Assembly (NCBI GenBank): GCA_019236545.1
Contig: JAFAIV010000185.1
Location: 1 to 15,114, forward strand
Length of the DNA: 15,114 bases
Direction of reading: 5' to 3'
From: Actinomycetota bacterium
GTDB taxonomy: Bacteria; Actinomycetota; Thermoleophilia; Gaiellales; Gaiellaceae
Shown here piece by piece: positions 1 through 7,117 of the stretch. Position numbers and translations under genes: made by a program. Every line of letters begins with the position of its first letter. Positions within the stretch are counted from its first letter, which is position 1. The notes beneath the pieces were generated by a model. The model worked only from the letters and a program-made list of their open reading frames with translations, was not told the DNA's origin and made no database searches.

Positions 1-1821
1 CTCGGCGTCGTCGCGGTCTACGCGCTCGGCCTGACGCCGATCGTCTTCATCATCGCCGGGCTGATCTTCGCGTGCACCGCGGCGACGTACGCCGAGGGCA
101 CGGTGCGCTACCCGGAGGCGGGCGGCTCCTCGAGCTTCGCGCGGCACGCGTTCAACGAGCTCGTCTCGTTCGAGGCGGCATGGGCGCAGATGCTCAACTA
201 CATCGCCACGATCGCCGTCTCGGCGTTCTTCGTCCCGCATTACCTCTCGGTGTTCTGGGCGCCGCTGAAGCAGAACCCGTGGGACATCGTCGTCGGGATC
301 GTGGTGATCGTCGTCCTCGTGCTCCTGAACATCGTCGGCGTCCAGGAGTCGGCGAAGATCAACATCCTGCTCGCGGTCGTGGACTTCGCGACGCAGCTCC
401 TGCTCGTCCTGCTCGGCGTCGTCCTCGTCCTCTCGCCGCACATCTTGGTCGCAAACGTCCACCTCGGCGTCGCGCCGACCTGGAGCAAGTTCTTCCTCTC
501 GATCCCGGTGGCGATGCTCGCGTACACCGGCATCGAGACCGTCTCCAACATGTCCGAGGAGGCACGCGACCCGCTCCGGACGATCCCGCGCGCGGTGCTC
601 CTCGTGGCGATCGCGGTCTTCGCCATCTACTTCACGCTGCCATGGGTGGCACTGTCGGCGATGCCGGTCGTGCACACGGTCACGGGCGACTACAAGACGC
701 TGCTCGCGCTGCCGCCGACGGAGGTCTTCCGCGGGCAGCACGGCTACCAGAACGACCCGGTGCTCGGCCTCGTCAACAACCTCGGCATCGGGCGCCTCGT
801 CACGCACGTCCTCCAGATCTACCTCGGGATCCTCGCGTCGACGATCCTCTTCATCGGCGCGAACGCGGGCGTGATCGGCGCCTCGCGGATCACGTACGCG
901 ATGGCGGGCTACCGGCAGCTCCCGCTCGCCTTCCGGAAGATCCACCCGAAGTTCAAGACCCCGTGGCTCGCGCTCGTGTTCTTCGCCGGCGCCATCCCGA
1001 TCCTGCTGACGCTCTCCGGCAAGACGTCGTTCCTCGGGACGATCTACTCGTTCGGCGCGACCTTCTCGTTCACCGTCGCGCACGCCTCCGTGATCCGGCT
1101 CCGGATGAAGCTGCGCGACCGCGACGACGTCTCGTTCAAGCCGCGCGGGAACATCCGGATCCGAGGCGTCGTCTGGCCGGTGTTCGCGATCGTCGGCGGC
1201 CTCGGGACGGGGCTGTCGTGGCTCGTGATCGTGATCCAGACGCCGTCGATCCGCTACACGGGCATCGGCTGGCTCCTGATCGGGCTCGCGTTCTACGTCG
1301 TCTACCGGAAGAGGATCCTCCACCAGCCGCTGACGGAGACGGTGCGCGCGCCGGTCGAGATCGGGCCCGCGGCGGCGCTCGAGTACCGCAGCATCCTCGT
1401 CCCCGTCGCGCCCGGCTACCCGTCGGACGAGGCGATGGACGTCGCCTGCCGGCTCGCCGCCGAGCGGCGCGCCACGATCGTCGCGCTGACCGTGATCGAG
1501 GTGCCGCTCGAGCTCCCGCTCGACGCGTCGCTGCCGGAGGAGGTCGCCGAGGCGAACGACCTGCTCGACGAGTCGCGCGCGATCGGCGAGTCCTATGGCG
1601 TCCGCGTCGTCTCGCGGATCGTGCGCGCGCGGCGCGCGGGCCGCGCGATCGTCGACGAGGCGGTGCGGCGAAACGCCGAGATCATCGTCATGGGCGGCCC
1701 GCGGCGGGTGCGCCTGCACGCGGGGCGGCGGCGGATCTTCGGCGACACCGTCGACTTCGTCCTCAAGCACGCGCCGGTGCGCGTGATGGTCGCCGCCGCG
1801 CGCGAGGCCGCGAGCGCGTGA
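1..1821 (+). CDS. APC-superfamily permease with C-terminal USP domain (5' truncated)
   Basis: The frame is open from base 1, so the true start lies upstream; 606 residues are visible. The first part is a polytopic APC (amino acid-polyamine-organocation) transporter with many hydrophobic helices. It includes the block AYTGIETVSN (about 523-552), where TGxExxSN is typical of the unwound TM6 region, and the IYSFG stretch at about 1042-1056. From about 1381 (YRSILVPVAP) to the end it is a universal-stress-protein fold facing the cytoplasm. The USP nucleotide loop is degenerate: GGPRR...FGDTVDFVL replaces the usual G-x2-G-x9-G-S/T pattern. A tandem paralog follows at 2005 and RCK proteins follow that, so cation or amino-acid/cation transport is inferred; the substrate cannot be read. 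The internal ATG at 103 is not the start, because conserved APC sequence is in frame before it. The permease-USP architecture resembles KimA-type transporters, but plain amino acid permeases with USP tails also exist. Confidence 0.9.
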   Translation, partial: LGVVAVYALGLTPIVFIIAGLIFACTAATYAEGTVRYPEAGGSSSFARHAFNELVSFEAAWAQMLNYIATIAVSAFFVPHYLSVFWAPLKQNPWDIVVGIVVIVVLVLLNIVGVQESAKINILLAVVDFATQLLLVLLGVVLVLSPHILVANVHLGVAPTWSKFFLSIPVAMLAYTGIETVSNMSEEARDPLRTIPRAVLLVAIAVFAIYFTLPWVALSAMPVVHTVTGDYKTLLALPPTEVFRGQHGYQNDPVLGLVNNLGIGRLVTHVLQIYLGILASTILFIGANAGVIGASRITYAMAGYRQLPLAFRKIHPKFKTPWLALVFFAGAIPILLTLSGKTSFLGTIYSFGATFSFTVAHASVIRLRMKLRDRDDVSFKPRGNIRIRGVVWPVFAIVGGLGTGLSWLVIVIQTPSIRYTGIGWLLIGLAFYVVYRKRILHQPLTETVRAPVEIGPAAALEYRSILVPVAPGYPSDEAMDVACRLAAERRATIVALTVIEVPLELPLDASLPEEVAEANDLLDESRAIGESYGVRVVSRIVRARRAGRAIVDEAVRRNAEIIVMGGPRRVRLHAGRRRIFGDTVDFVLKHAPVRVMVAAAREAASA

Positions 1822-1991
1822 ACGACCTCTACCGCCGCTCGACCTGGCTGTTCGGCGTCGTCGCCGTCGCGCTCGGGATCGCCCTCGTCGCCCGGACGGC
1901 GGCGGCCGGCGGCGGGACGACCGGCTACGTCGTCGGGGTGCTCTTCGTCGCCCTCGGCTGCGGCCGCATCTACCTCCTGAAGCGGCGCTAG
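1818..1991 (+). CDS. small two-helix membrane protein (57 aa), function unknown
   Basis: A GTG start at 1818 overlaps the upstream permease stop as GTGA, a typical translational coupling. The product has a short basic N-terminus (NDLYRRS), a hydrophobic helix at about residues 9-26, a Gly-rich turn (AAAGGGTTG), a second helix at about 35-50 and a basic tail ending LLKRR. The positive ends suggest both termini are cytoplasmic. It lies between two paralogous APC-USP permeases, with 13 bp to the next start, so it is co-expressed with them and may be an accessory subunit; that is inference. The frame is open far upstream, but that part is only the shadow of the permease gene. I recognise no named family. 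Confidence 0.7.
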   Translation: MNDLYRRSTWLFGVVAVALGIALVARTAAAGGGTTGYVVGVLFVALGCGRIYLLKRR

Positions 1992-2004
1992 GCTCCCCCG
2001 CGGG

Positions 2005-3891
2005 ATGGCGCGCAAGCTGCCGCGGCTGCAACGGGTGCTCGACGCGCCGGCCCTCGCGTCCGTCGCCTACGGCGAGATCGCCTCCTCGATCTACTTCGCG
2101 CTCGGGATCGTCGCGCTGCACGCGCTCGGGCTGACCCCGGTCGTCCTCGGCGCGACGGGCGTCGTCTTCCTCGTCGTGGCGCTCTCCTACGCCGAGGGGA
2201 CGGCGTCCATCCGGGAGGCCGGCGGCGCGGCGACGTTCGTCCGCGTCGCGTTCAACGACTTCGCCGGCTTCCTGACCGGGTGGGCGCTCTTCCTCGACTA
2301 CCTGATCGTCATCTCGCTCTCGGCGCTGTTCTTCCCGCACTACTTCGGGCTCGCCGTCGGCTGGGGGACGGTCGCCCGGCACCCGGGGGACGTGATCTTC
2401 GCGTGCCTGCTGATCGCCGCGCTCGCCGTGAGCAAGCTCCTGCGGCGCGTGCACCTCTACACGTTCGGCGTCGTCGTGCCGGTGCTCGACCTCGTCACGC
2501 AGCTGCTCCTCGTCGTCCTCGGGTTCGCGCTGCTCTTCTCCGGCGATGCTCTCACGCGCGGCCTGCACCTCGGGACGCAGCCGACGTGGCACGCGATCGC
2601 GTTCGCGCTGCCGCTCGCGATGCTCGCCTACACCGGCCTCGAGACCGTCTCGAACCTCGCGGAGGAGACGCGCCGCCCGGGCCGCGACCTGCCGCGCAGC
2701 CTCTTCACCGCGATCGGCGCGGTCGTCGTGATCTACGTCCTGATCGCGCTCGTCGGCCTCTCGGCGTACCCGGCACCGCACGGGACGACGGCGCTCGGGA
2801 CGCATTGGCAGCGGGCGCCGCTGATGGGGATCGTCTCCGCGCTCCAGCCGCACCTGCCGGGCTGGCTCGGGCACGCGCTCCGAATCTACGTCGGCCTCAC
2901 CGGCGCGCTCGTCCTGCTCGCCGCCGCGACGACGTCGGTCTCCGGCTTCGGCCGGCTCGCGTACTCGCTCGGGGAGCACGGTCAGCTCCCGCGCGCGTTC
3001 GGGCGGCTGCACAAGCGGACGCTCGTCTCGCCGCAGTCCGTCGTCGCGGCCTGCGGGATCTCGATCGTCCTGCTCGTCTCGACTGCCTGGACGACGAACC
3101 CTGTCTCGTTCCTTGCGTCGCTGTTCAGCTTCGGCGTGCTGCTCGCCTTCACCGCGGCGCAGCTCGCCGTGATCCGGCTGCGCGTGACGCAGCCGCAGCT
3201 GCGGCGGCCGTTCCGCGTGCCGCTGAACGTCCGGATCCGGGGCGCCGACATCCCGGTGCCGAGCGTCCTCGGCGCGCTGGCGACGGCCGCGATCTGGGTC
3301 GTGGCGATGGTGACCCACATCGGCGCGCGCTACGCCGGCCCGGCGTGGCTCGCAGTCGGCGTCGTCGTCTACCTCCTCGTGCGCCGCGCCCGCGGCGAGG
3401 GCGTCTTCGCGCACGTCCACCCGGAGGAGCACACGCTTCCCGAAGCGCACTTCGAGCGGATCCTCGTGCCGATGAAGCTCGGCGAGATTGGCGAGGAGAT
3501 GGTCGCGACGGCGGTGAAGCTCGCGCAGGACCGCGGCGTCGCCGTCGAGGCCCTGCACGTGATCCTCGTCCCGCTCGACCAGCCGATCGACGCGCCGATG
3601 CACGACGAGGAGGAGCGCGCCGCCGCATCGCTCGCCGAGGCCGCCGCGCTCGGCGCCGACCACAACGTGAAGGTCGTCGGCCGCACCGTGCGCGCTCGCT
3701 CCATCGGCGACGCGATCGTCGACGCCGCCGCCGCGGACGGCGTCGACCTGATCGTCCTCGGCTCGTCCCCGCGCTGGCGCCGCCAGTCGCGCTTCTTCTC
3801 GCCGACGGTCGACCACGTCCTCCGCCGCGCGCAGGCCGAGGTGCTGATCGTCGCGTTCCCGCAGGGCGTCCTCGAGGACGCCCCGGCTTGA
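2005..3891 (+). CDS. APC-superfamily permease with C-terminal USP domain
   Basis: A complete 628-aa paralog of the truncated gene at 1-1821. Residues about 15-460 form the APC transporter core. They include the TM1 segment ASVAYGEIASSIYFALG, the TM3-like FLDYLIVISLSALFF with D98, the TM6 block AYTGLETVSN (T210, E213), and FSFG around 374-377. Residues about 483-620 (FERILVPMKL to VLIVAF) form a cytoplasmic USP domain. In its nucleotide loop GSSPRWRRQ...FFSPTVDHVL the second glycine and the GS/T are missing, so ATP binding is doubtful. The ATG at 2005 is chosen because the conserved N-terminal amphipathic stretch (LPRLQRVLDAPALASVAYG) starts right after it. There is no clear Shine-Dalgarno; TAGGCT at 1989-1994 could be a -10. 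Two RCK genes follow, which suggests ion-linked transport. Substrate unknown. Confidence 0.93.
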   Translation: MARKLPRLQRVLDAPALASVAYGEIASSIYFALGIVALHALGLTPVVLGATGVVFLVVALSYAEGTASIREAGGAATFVRVAFNDFAGFLTGWALFLDYLIVISLSALFFPHYFGLAVGWGTVARHPGDVIFACLLIAALAVSKLLRRVHLYTFGVVVPVLDLVTQLLLVVLGFALLFSGDALTRGLHLGTQPTWHAIAFALPLAMLAYTGLETVSNLAEETRRPGRDLPRSLFTAIGAVVVIYVLIALVGLSAYPAPHGTTALGTHWQRAPLMGIVSALQPHLPGWLGHALRIYVGLTGALVLLAAATTSVSGFGRLAYSLGEHGQLPRAFGRLHKRTLVSPQSVVAACGISIVLLVSTAWTTNPVSFLASLFSFGVLLAFTAAQLAVIRLRVTQPQLRRPFRVPLNVRIRGADIPVPSVLGALATAAIWVVAMVTHIGARYAGPAWLAVGVVVYLLVRRARGEGVFAHVHPEEHTLPEAHFERILVPMKLGEIGEEMVATAVKLAQDRGVAVEALHVILVPLDQPIDAPMHDEEERAAASLAEAAALGADHNVKVVGRTVRARSIGDAIVDAAAADGVDLIVLGSSPRWRRQSRFFSPTVDHVLRRAQAEVLIVAFPQGVLEDAPA

Positions 3892-3916
3892 GCGACCGCG
3901 CTACGCTCCGCAGGTC

Positions 3917-4351
3917 ATGAAGGCAGTCGTCATCGGGTGCGGCCGCGTCGGCTCGTCGATCTCGCTCCAGCTCCAGCGCGAGGGCTGGGACGTCTCGGTC
4001 GTGGACGAGAACGAGGACGCGCTCTCCCGCCTCGGCGAGCACTGGCCCGGCGTCTTCCTGGTCGGGCACGGCATGGACACCGACCTCCTCCGCGAGGCGG
4101 GGATCGAGGAGGCGGACGCGGTCGTCGTCGCCACCGACGGCGACAACACGAACATCGTCATCGGCCAGGTCGCCCAGAAGCGGTTCGGCGTCGGCTGCGT
4201 GGTCACGCGCGTTCTCGATCCGGCCCGCGCGCGCCTCTACCGCGAGCGCGGCATGCGCACGATCAGCCCGACCGAGGTCGCGATCGGCGAGCTGATGGAG
4301 GCCGTCCGCGCCTGCGAGGTGCCCACGCCGACGCAGGTGGTGCACCGCTAG
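3917..4351 (+). CDS. TrkA/KtrA-type RCK N-domain protein
   Basis: A 144-aa Rossmann-fold RCK_N (TrkA-N) protein. It starts MKAVVIGCGRVG, giving the dinucleotide-binding glycines G7, G9 and G12, with D30 at the end of strand 2 (VVDE), as expected for binding the ribose of NAD(H). The following ADAVVVATDGDNTN segment is typical of the family. There is no RCK_C domain: the protein ends soon after the Rossmann fold. RCK proteins assemble into rings that gate K+ channels or transporters in response to nucleotides. The stop codon at 4349-4351 directly abuts the ATG of the next RCK gene, so the two are co-translated and may form a mixed ring; that is inference. TACGCT at 3902-3907 lies 9 bases before the ATG, a possible -10 of a near-leaderless transcript. 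Usually annotated as TrkA family potassium uptake protein. Confidence 0.92.
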   Translation: MKAVVIGCGRVGSSISLQLQREGWDVSVVDENEDALSRLGEHWPGVFLVGHGMDTDLLREAGIEEADAVVVATDGDNTNIVIGQVAQKRFGVGCVVTRVLDPARARLYRERGMRTISPTEVAIGELMEAVRACEVPTPTQVVHR

Positions 4352-5014
4352 ATGTACGTGATCGTGGCGGGCGGGGGGAAGGTCGGCGCGAACGTCGCAC
4401 GCTCGCTCATGCGCCTCGGCCACGAGCTGACGCTGATCGAACAGCGGCGCGACCGCTTCGAGCGCCTCGAGGACGAGTTCGAGCACCAGGTGCAGCGCGG
4501 CGACGCGACCGAGCTCTTCGTCCTGGAGCGCGCGGGGATCGCGCGTCCGCCGGACATCGTCCTCGCGCTGACAGGCGACGACGAGGACAACATGGTCATC
4601 TGCCAGCTCGCCAAGGAGAAGTACGGCGTGCCGAAGGTGATCGCGCGCGTGAACGACCCGCGCAACCAGGCCCATTTCGACCTGCTCGGCATCTCGCCGA
4701 CGATCTGCGCGACCTCGTCGATCATGGCGATGGTCGAGCACGAGGTGCCGGAGCACGAGCTGATCCACCTCCTCGAGCTGCGCAAGGAGAACCTCGAGAT
4801 CGTCGAGGTCCAGATCGACCGCGACTCCCCGTCCGCGGGCAAGCGGGTCGAGAAGCTCGAGCTGCCCGAGGGCGCCCGCCTCATCTCCGTCATGCGCGAG
4901 GGCAAGGCCGAGATCGCCGTCGGCTCGACGACGCTCGAGGCCGGCGACCAGGTGCTCGCGATCCTCGAGCCCGGCAAGGAGGACGAGCTCCGCCGGGTGT
5001 TGCTGCGCGCCTGA
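4352..5014 (+). CDS. TrkA-type K+ transport regulator (RCK_N + RCK_C)
   Basis: A 220-aa RCK protein. The N-terminal Rossmann domain (about 1-125) has MYVIVAGGGKVG with glycines G7, G9 and G12 and an acidic E30, plus ALTGDDEDN and VIARVNDPRN, which are strong TrkA-N hallmarks. The C-terminal part (about 135-220, from LEIVEVQIDRDSP to DQVLAILEPGKE) matches the RCK_C/TrkA_C fold, a ligand-sensing domain that in some relatives binds c-di-AMP or other effectors. It is half the length of E. coli TrkA, which has two RCK repeats, and therefore like Ktr/actinobacterial forms. No TrkH, KtrB or channel gene is visible nearby; the nearest membrane partners are the two APC-USP permeases upstream. It acts in the cytoplasm on a membrane partner. 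Confidence 0.93.
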   Translation: MYVIVAGGGKVGANVARSLMRLGHELTLIEQRRDRFERLEDEFEHQVQRGDATELFVLERAGIARPPDIVLALTGDDEDNMVICQLAKEKYGVPKVIARVNDPRNQAHFDLLGISPTICATSSIMAMVEHEVPEHELIHLLELRKENLEIVEVQIDRDSPSAGKRVEKLELPEGARLISVMREGKAEIAVGSTTLEAGDQVLAILEPGKEDELRRVLLRA

Positions 5015-5031
5015 GCGGGCAGAAGGCACTC

Positions 5032-6429
5032 ATGAGGGTGGTTGCGCTCGCGGCGGCGGCCGTCGTCGCGTTCGCGGCCGGGGTGTGGGCCGGGTCGTCG
5101 TCCGGGCAGACGGCCGGCCACGACTGGCCGCGCTTCGGCTTCGACGCGAGCCGGTCGAGCTCGTTCCCGTATCCGACCGGCCTGAAGGTCGCGGCGCTCC
5201 AGCGCCAGCAGGTGCAGCTCCCCGGGACGGCGGACTCGTCCGCCATCTACCTGCAAGCCGTCACGATCGGCAGCTCGGCGCACGACGCGTTCTTCCTCAC
5301 GACGACGTACGGGATCACGGTCGCCGTCGACGCCTCGAGCGGCCAGATCCTGTGGACGTGGAAGCCGCCCGGGTACTCGTCCTGGGCCGGGAGCGCGCAG
5401 ATCACGACCGCGACGCCGGTCGCCGACCCGAGCCGCGACTGGATCTACGCCGCCTCGCCGGACGGGATGATCCAGAAGCTCGCCGTCGCCGACGGCCACG
5501 CCGCGTGGCGCGTCTCGATCACGAAGCTCCCGTCGCGGGAGAAGATCGCCGCGTCGCTGAACTACGCGGGCGGGCGCGTGATCGCGACGACCGGCGGCTA
5601 CATCGGCGACGCGCCGCCGTACCAGGGCCACGTCGCGACCATCTCGCCGGACGGGACCCTCCTCCACGTCTGGAACTCGCTCTGCTCCGACCAGACCGGG
5701 CTGATCGACCCGCACTCGTGTCGCTCGAGCGACTCCGCGATCTGGGGCCGGGCGGGCGCGGTCGTCCTCCCGGGCAGCGGCGACCTGCTCGTCGCGACCG
5801 GCAACGGGCCCTGGAACGGGACGACCGACTGGGGCGACGCGGTACTCCGGCTCGCCCCCGACGCGAGCCGCATGCTCGGCAACTACACGCCGACCAACAC
5901 GCAGGAGCTGAACCAGAACGACACCGACATCGGCTCCACCTCGCCCGTCTACCTCACGCCGACGCTGATCGCCCAGGGCGGCAAGGACGGGAAGATCCGG
6001 CTGCTCTCGCTCGCGCGGCTGGGCGGGACGAGCCCGCACCAGGGTGGCGAGTTGCAGGTCGTCTCGACCCCGTCCGGCAGCGACCTCTTCACGGCGCCGG
6101 CGGTCTGGAGGAGCGGCGGCCGGACCTGGCTCTTCGCCGCCGACAACGGCGGGACGCAGGCGTGGCTGCTCCGGAACGGGAAGCTGCGCAGCGTCTGGAA
6201 GAACGGCACCGGCGGCACGAGCCCGGTCGTGGCCGGCGGGCTGCTGTGGGTCTACGACCCCGGCGGCGGCCTGAACGTCTACGTCGCGAACACGGGGAAG
6301 CTCGTGCGCACCCTCGACTGCGGCGGCGGCCACTGGAACAGCCCGATCGTCGCCGACGGCCGCGTCGCCCTCCCCGAGGGCAACGCGAACGACCACGCCA
6401 CGAGCGGCGTGCTCGACATCTGGCGCTGA
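5032..6429 (+). CDS. secreted PQQ-type beta-propeller repeat protein
   Basis: 465 aa. The ATG at 5032 is preceded by AGAAGG at 5021-5026 with 5-base spacing, which fixes the start. Residues about 1-22 are a signal peptide or N-terminal anchor (Ala/Val-rich helix, MRVVALAAAAVVAFAAGVWA); there is no lipobox cysteine. The mature part opens with DWPRFGFDASRSS, typical of outer-strand starts in PQQ-like (WD-like) propellers. It carries repeat units such as VDASSGQILWTW, VADGHAAWRVSI and NTGKLVRTL, so one 7-8 bladed propeller is likely. Two cysteines in SLCSD...PHSC could form a disulfide outside the membrane. I do not see enough to call a quinoprotein dehydrogenase, so binding or scaffold roles are equally possible. 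It lies 17 bp after the RCK gene, probably in the same transcript, though a functional link is not evident. Confidence 0.85.
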   Translation: MRVVALAAAAVVAFAAGVWAGSSSGQTAGHDWPRFGFDASRSSSFPYPTGLKVAALQRQQVQLPGTADSSAIYLQAVTIGSSAHDAFFLTTTYGITVAVDASSGQILWTWKPPGYSSWAGSAQITTATPVADPSRDWIYAASPDGMIQKLAVADGHAAWRVSITKLPSREKIAASLNYAGGRVIATTGGYIGDAPPYQGHVATISPDGTLLHVWNSLCSDQTGLIDPHSCRSSDSAIWGRAGAVVLPGSGDLLVATGNGPWNGTTDWGDAVLRLAPDASRMLGNYTPTNTQELNQNDTDIGSTSPVYLTPTLIAQGGKDGKIRLLSLARLGGTSPHQGGELQVVSTPSGSDLFTAPAVWRSGGRTWLFAADNGGTQAWLLRNGKLRSVWKNGTGGTSPVVAGGLLWVYDPGGGLNVYVANTGKLVRTLDCGGGHWNSPIVADGRVALPEGNANDHATSGVLDIWR

Positions 6430-6430
6430 G

Positions 6431-6652
6431 TCAGCCCGCGCGGCGGCGCCGGACCTGCGGCGCCTGCTGGCCGAGCGCCGCGTAGGCGAGCGCCTGCAGC
6501 GACTCGTTCAGCGTCGCGAGCTCGCGGGTGAGGCGGAGGAAGTTCTCCTCGTTGTCGAGCCGCTTGTTCATCTTCGCGAGCTCGTCGCCGAGCCGGTCGA
6601 GCCGCTCGAGCAGGATGTCGAAGCGGCGGTCGGAGAGATCCGTGCGCTCCAT
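6431..6652 (-). CDS. small coiled-coil protein (73 aa), function unknown
   Basis: The ATG is at 6652 reading leftward and the stop at 6431-6433, one base beyond the stop of the convergent propeller gene. The product is almost entirely helical: FDILLERLDRLGDELAKMNK followed by a second helix LTRELATLNESLQALAYAAL, with hydrophobics at heptad spacing and many charged residues, then a basic tail QVRRRRAG. This predicts a soluble dimeric or oligomeric coiled coil. The gene lies 5 bp downstream of the HAD-like gene on the same strand. A hexamer TACCAT (complement of 6660-6665) lies 7 bases before the ATG, so it may also have its own leaderless transcript. No family recognised. The much longer open frame upstream is only antisense to the B12 operon. 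Confidence 0.65.
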   Translation of the reverse strand: MERTDLSDRRFDILLERLDRLGDELAKMNKRLDNEENFLRLTRELATLNESLQALAYAALGQQAPQVRRRRAG

Positions 6653-6657
6653 AGCCC

Positions 6658-7092
6658 CTATGGTAAGGCGGCGAGCTCCTCCCGCGACGCGACGACCACG
6701 ACGTCGGCGCCGAGCGCCGCGCGCACCTCGTCCAGCGTCCCGACCGTCTCGACCCGACGCGTCGCGCCGACGTGCGCGAGGGCGAGCTCCGCGAGCTCGC
6801 GCGGCGCGTCCGTGTACACGCCGATCCGCGCGCCCGCGGCCGCCTGCCGGCGCAGGAGCGCGCTCACGTCCGCGCGCGGGCGGAAGAACACCGGCGCCCG
6901 GTCGGCCGCGAACCGCTCCAGCAGCGGCCGCCACTCGCCGAGCCGCTCGTCGAGGAGCGCCGCCGCGGCGACGCGGTCCTCCGGCACGTCGAGCTCGACG
7001 CGCGCCCGCCGCGCCGCGTCGTCGAGCCACGCGTCCCAGAGCGGCCGCGTGTCGGCGAGGACGGCGTCGAGGTCGAGCGCGAGCGCTGGCAC
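6658..7092 (-). CDS. HAD-like hydrolase-family protein, degenerate
   Basis: A 144-aa protein starting at GTG 7092. It opens VPALALDLDAVLADTRPLWD, with D7 and D9 giving the DxDx(V/T) motif I of haloacid-dehalogenase-type phosphatases. IGVYTDAPREL supplies a motif-II-like Thr after a beta strand. The usual motif III lysine and motif IV acidic pair (GDxxxD) are not visible: the C-terminus reads GADVVVVASREELAALP. It is also shorter than most HAD enzymes (about 200-230 aa), so catalysis is doubtful. The GTG is chosen because a start further upstream (7200) would run through the cobalamin riboswitch. TAGCAT (complement of 7101-7106) lies 8 bases before the GTG and fits a near-leaderless promoter. 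The gene diverges from the B12 operon. Confidence 0.72.
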   Translation of the reverse strand: MPALALDLDAVLADTRPLWDAWLDDAARRARVELDVPEDRVAAAALLDERLGEWRPLLERFAADRAPVFFRPRADVSALLRRQAAAGARIGVYTDAPRELAELALAHVGATRRVETVGTLDEVRAALGADVVVVASREELAALP

Positions 7093-7100
7093 GGCGACCG

Positions 7101-7110
7101 ATGCTAGTTT
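7101..7110. promoter_or_regulatory. overlapping divergent -10 elements (HAD gene / B12 riboswitch operon)
   Basis: ATGCTAGTTT holds TAGCAT on the minus strand (7106-7101, 8 bases before the HAD GTG) and TAGTTT on the plus strand (7105-7110). The plus-strand hexamer would start transcription near 7117, just at the 5' side of the riboswitch. The two hexamers share two bases. No convincing -35 is visible for either, so this is a motif-based guess. Confidence 0.4.
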
Positions 7111-7117
7111 CCGCCGC

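Noticed and set aside
3149..5029. Long minus-strand open frame opposite the second permease and RCK genes
   Set aside because: It gives Arg/Ala/Asp-rich low-complexity protein with no motif, caused by high GC; the plus strand carries clear APC-USP and RCK proteins.
3937..5031. Plus-strand open frame extending the propeller gene upstream
   Set aside because: This part is an out-of-frame shadow of the two RCK genes; a Shine-Dalgarno and signal peptide place the real start at 5032.
4348..6396. Long minus-strand open frame opposite the RCK and propeller genes
   Set aside because: Compositional shadow of the plus-strand genes; no recognisable domain.
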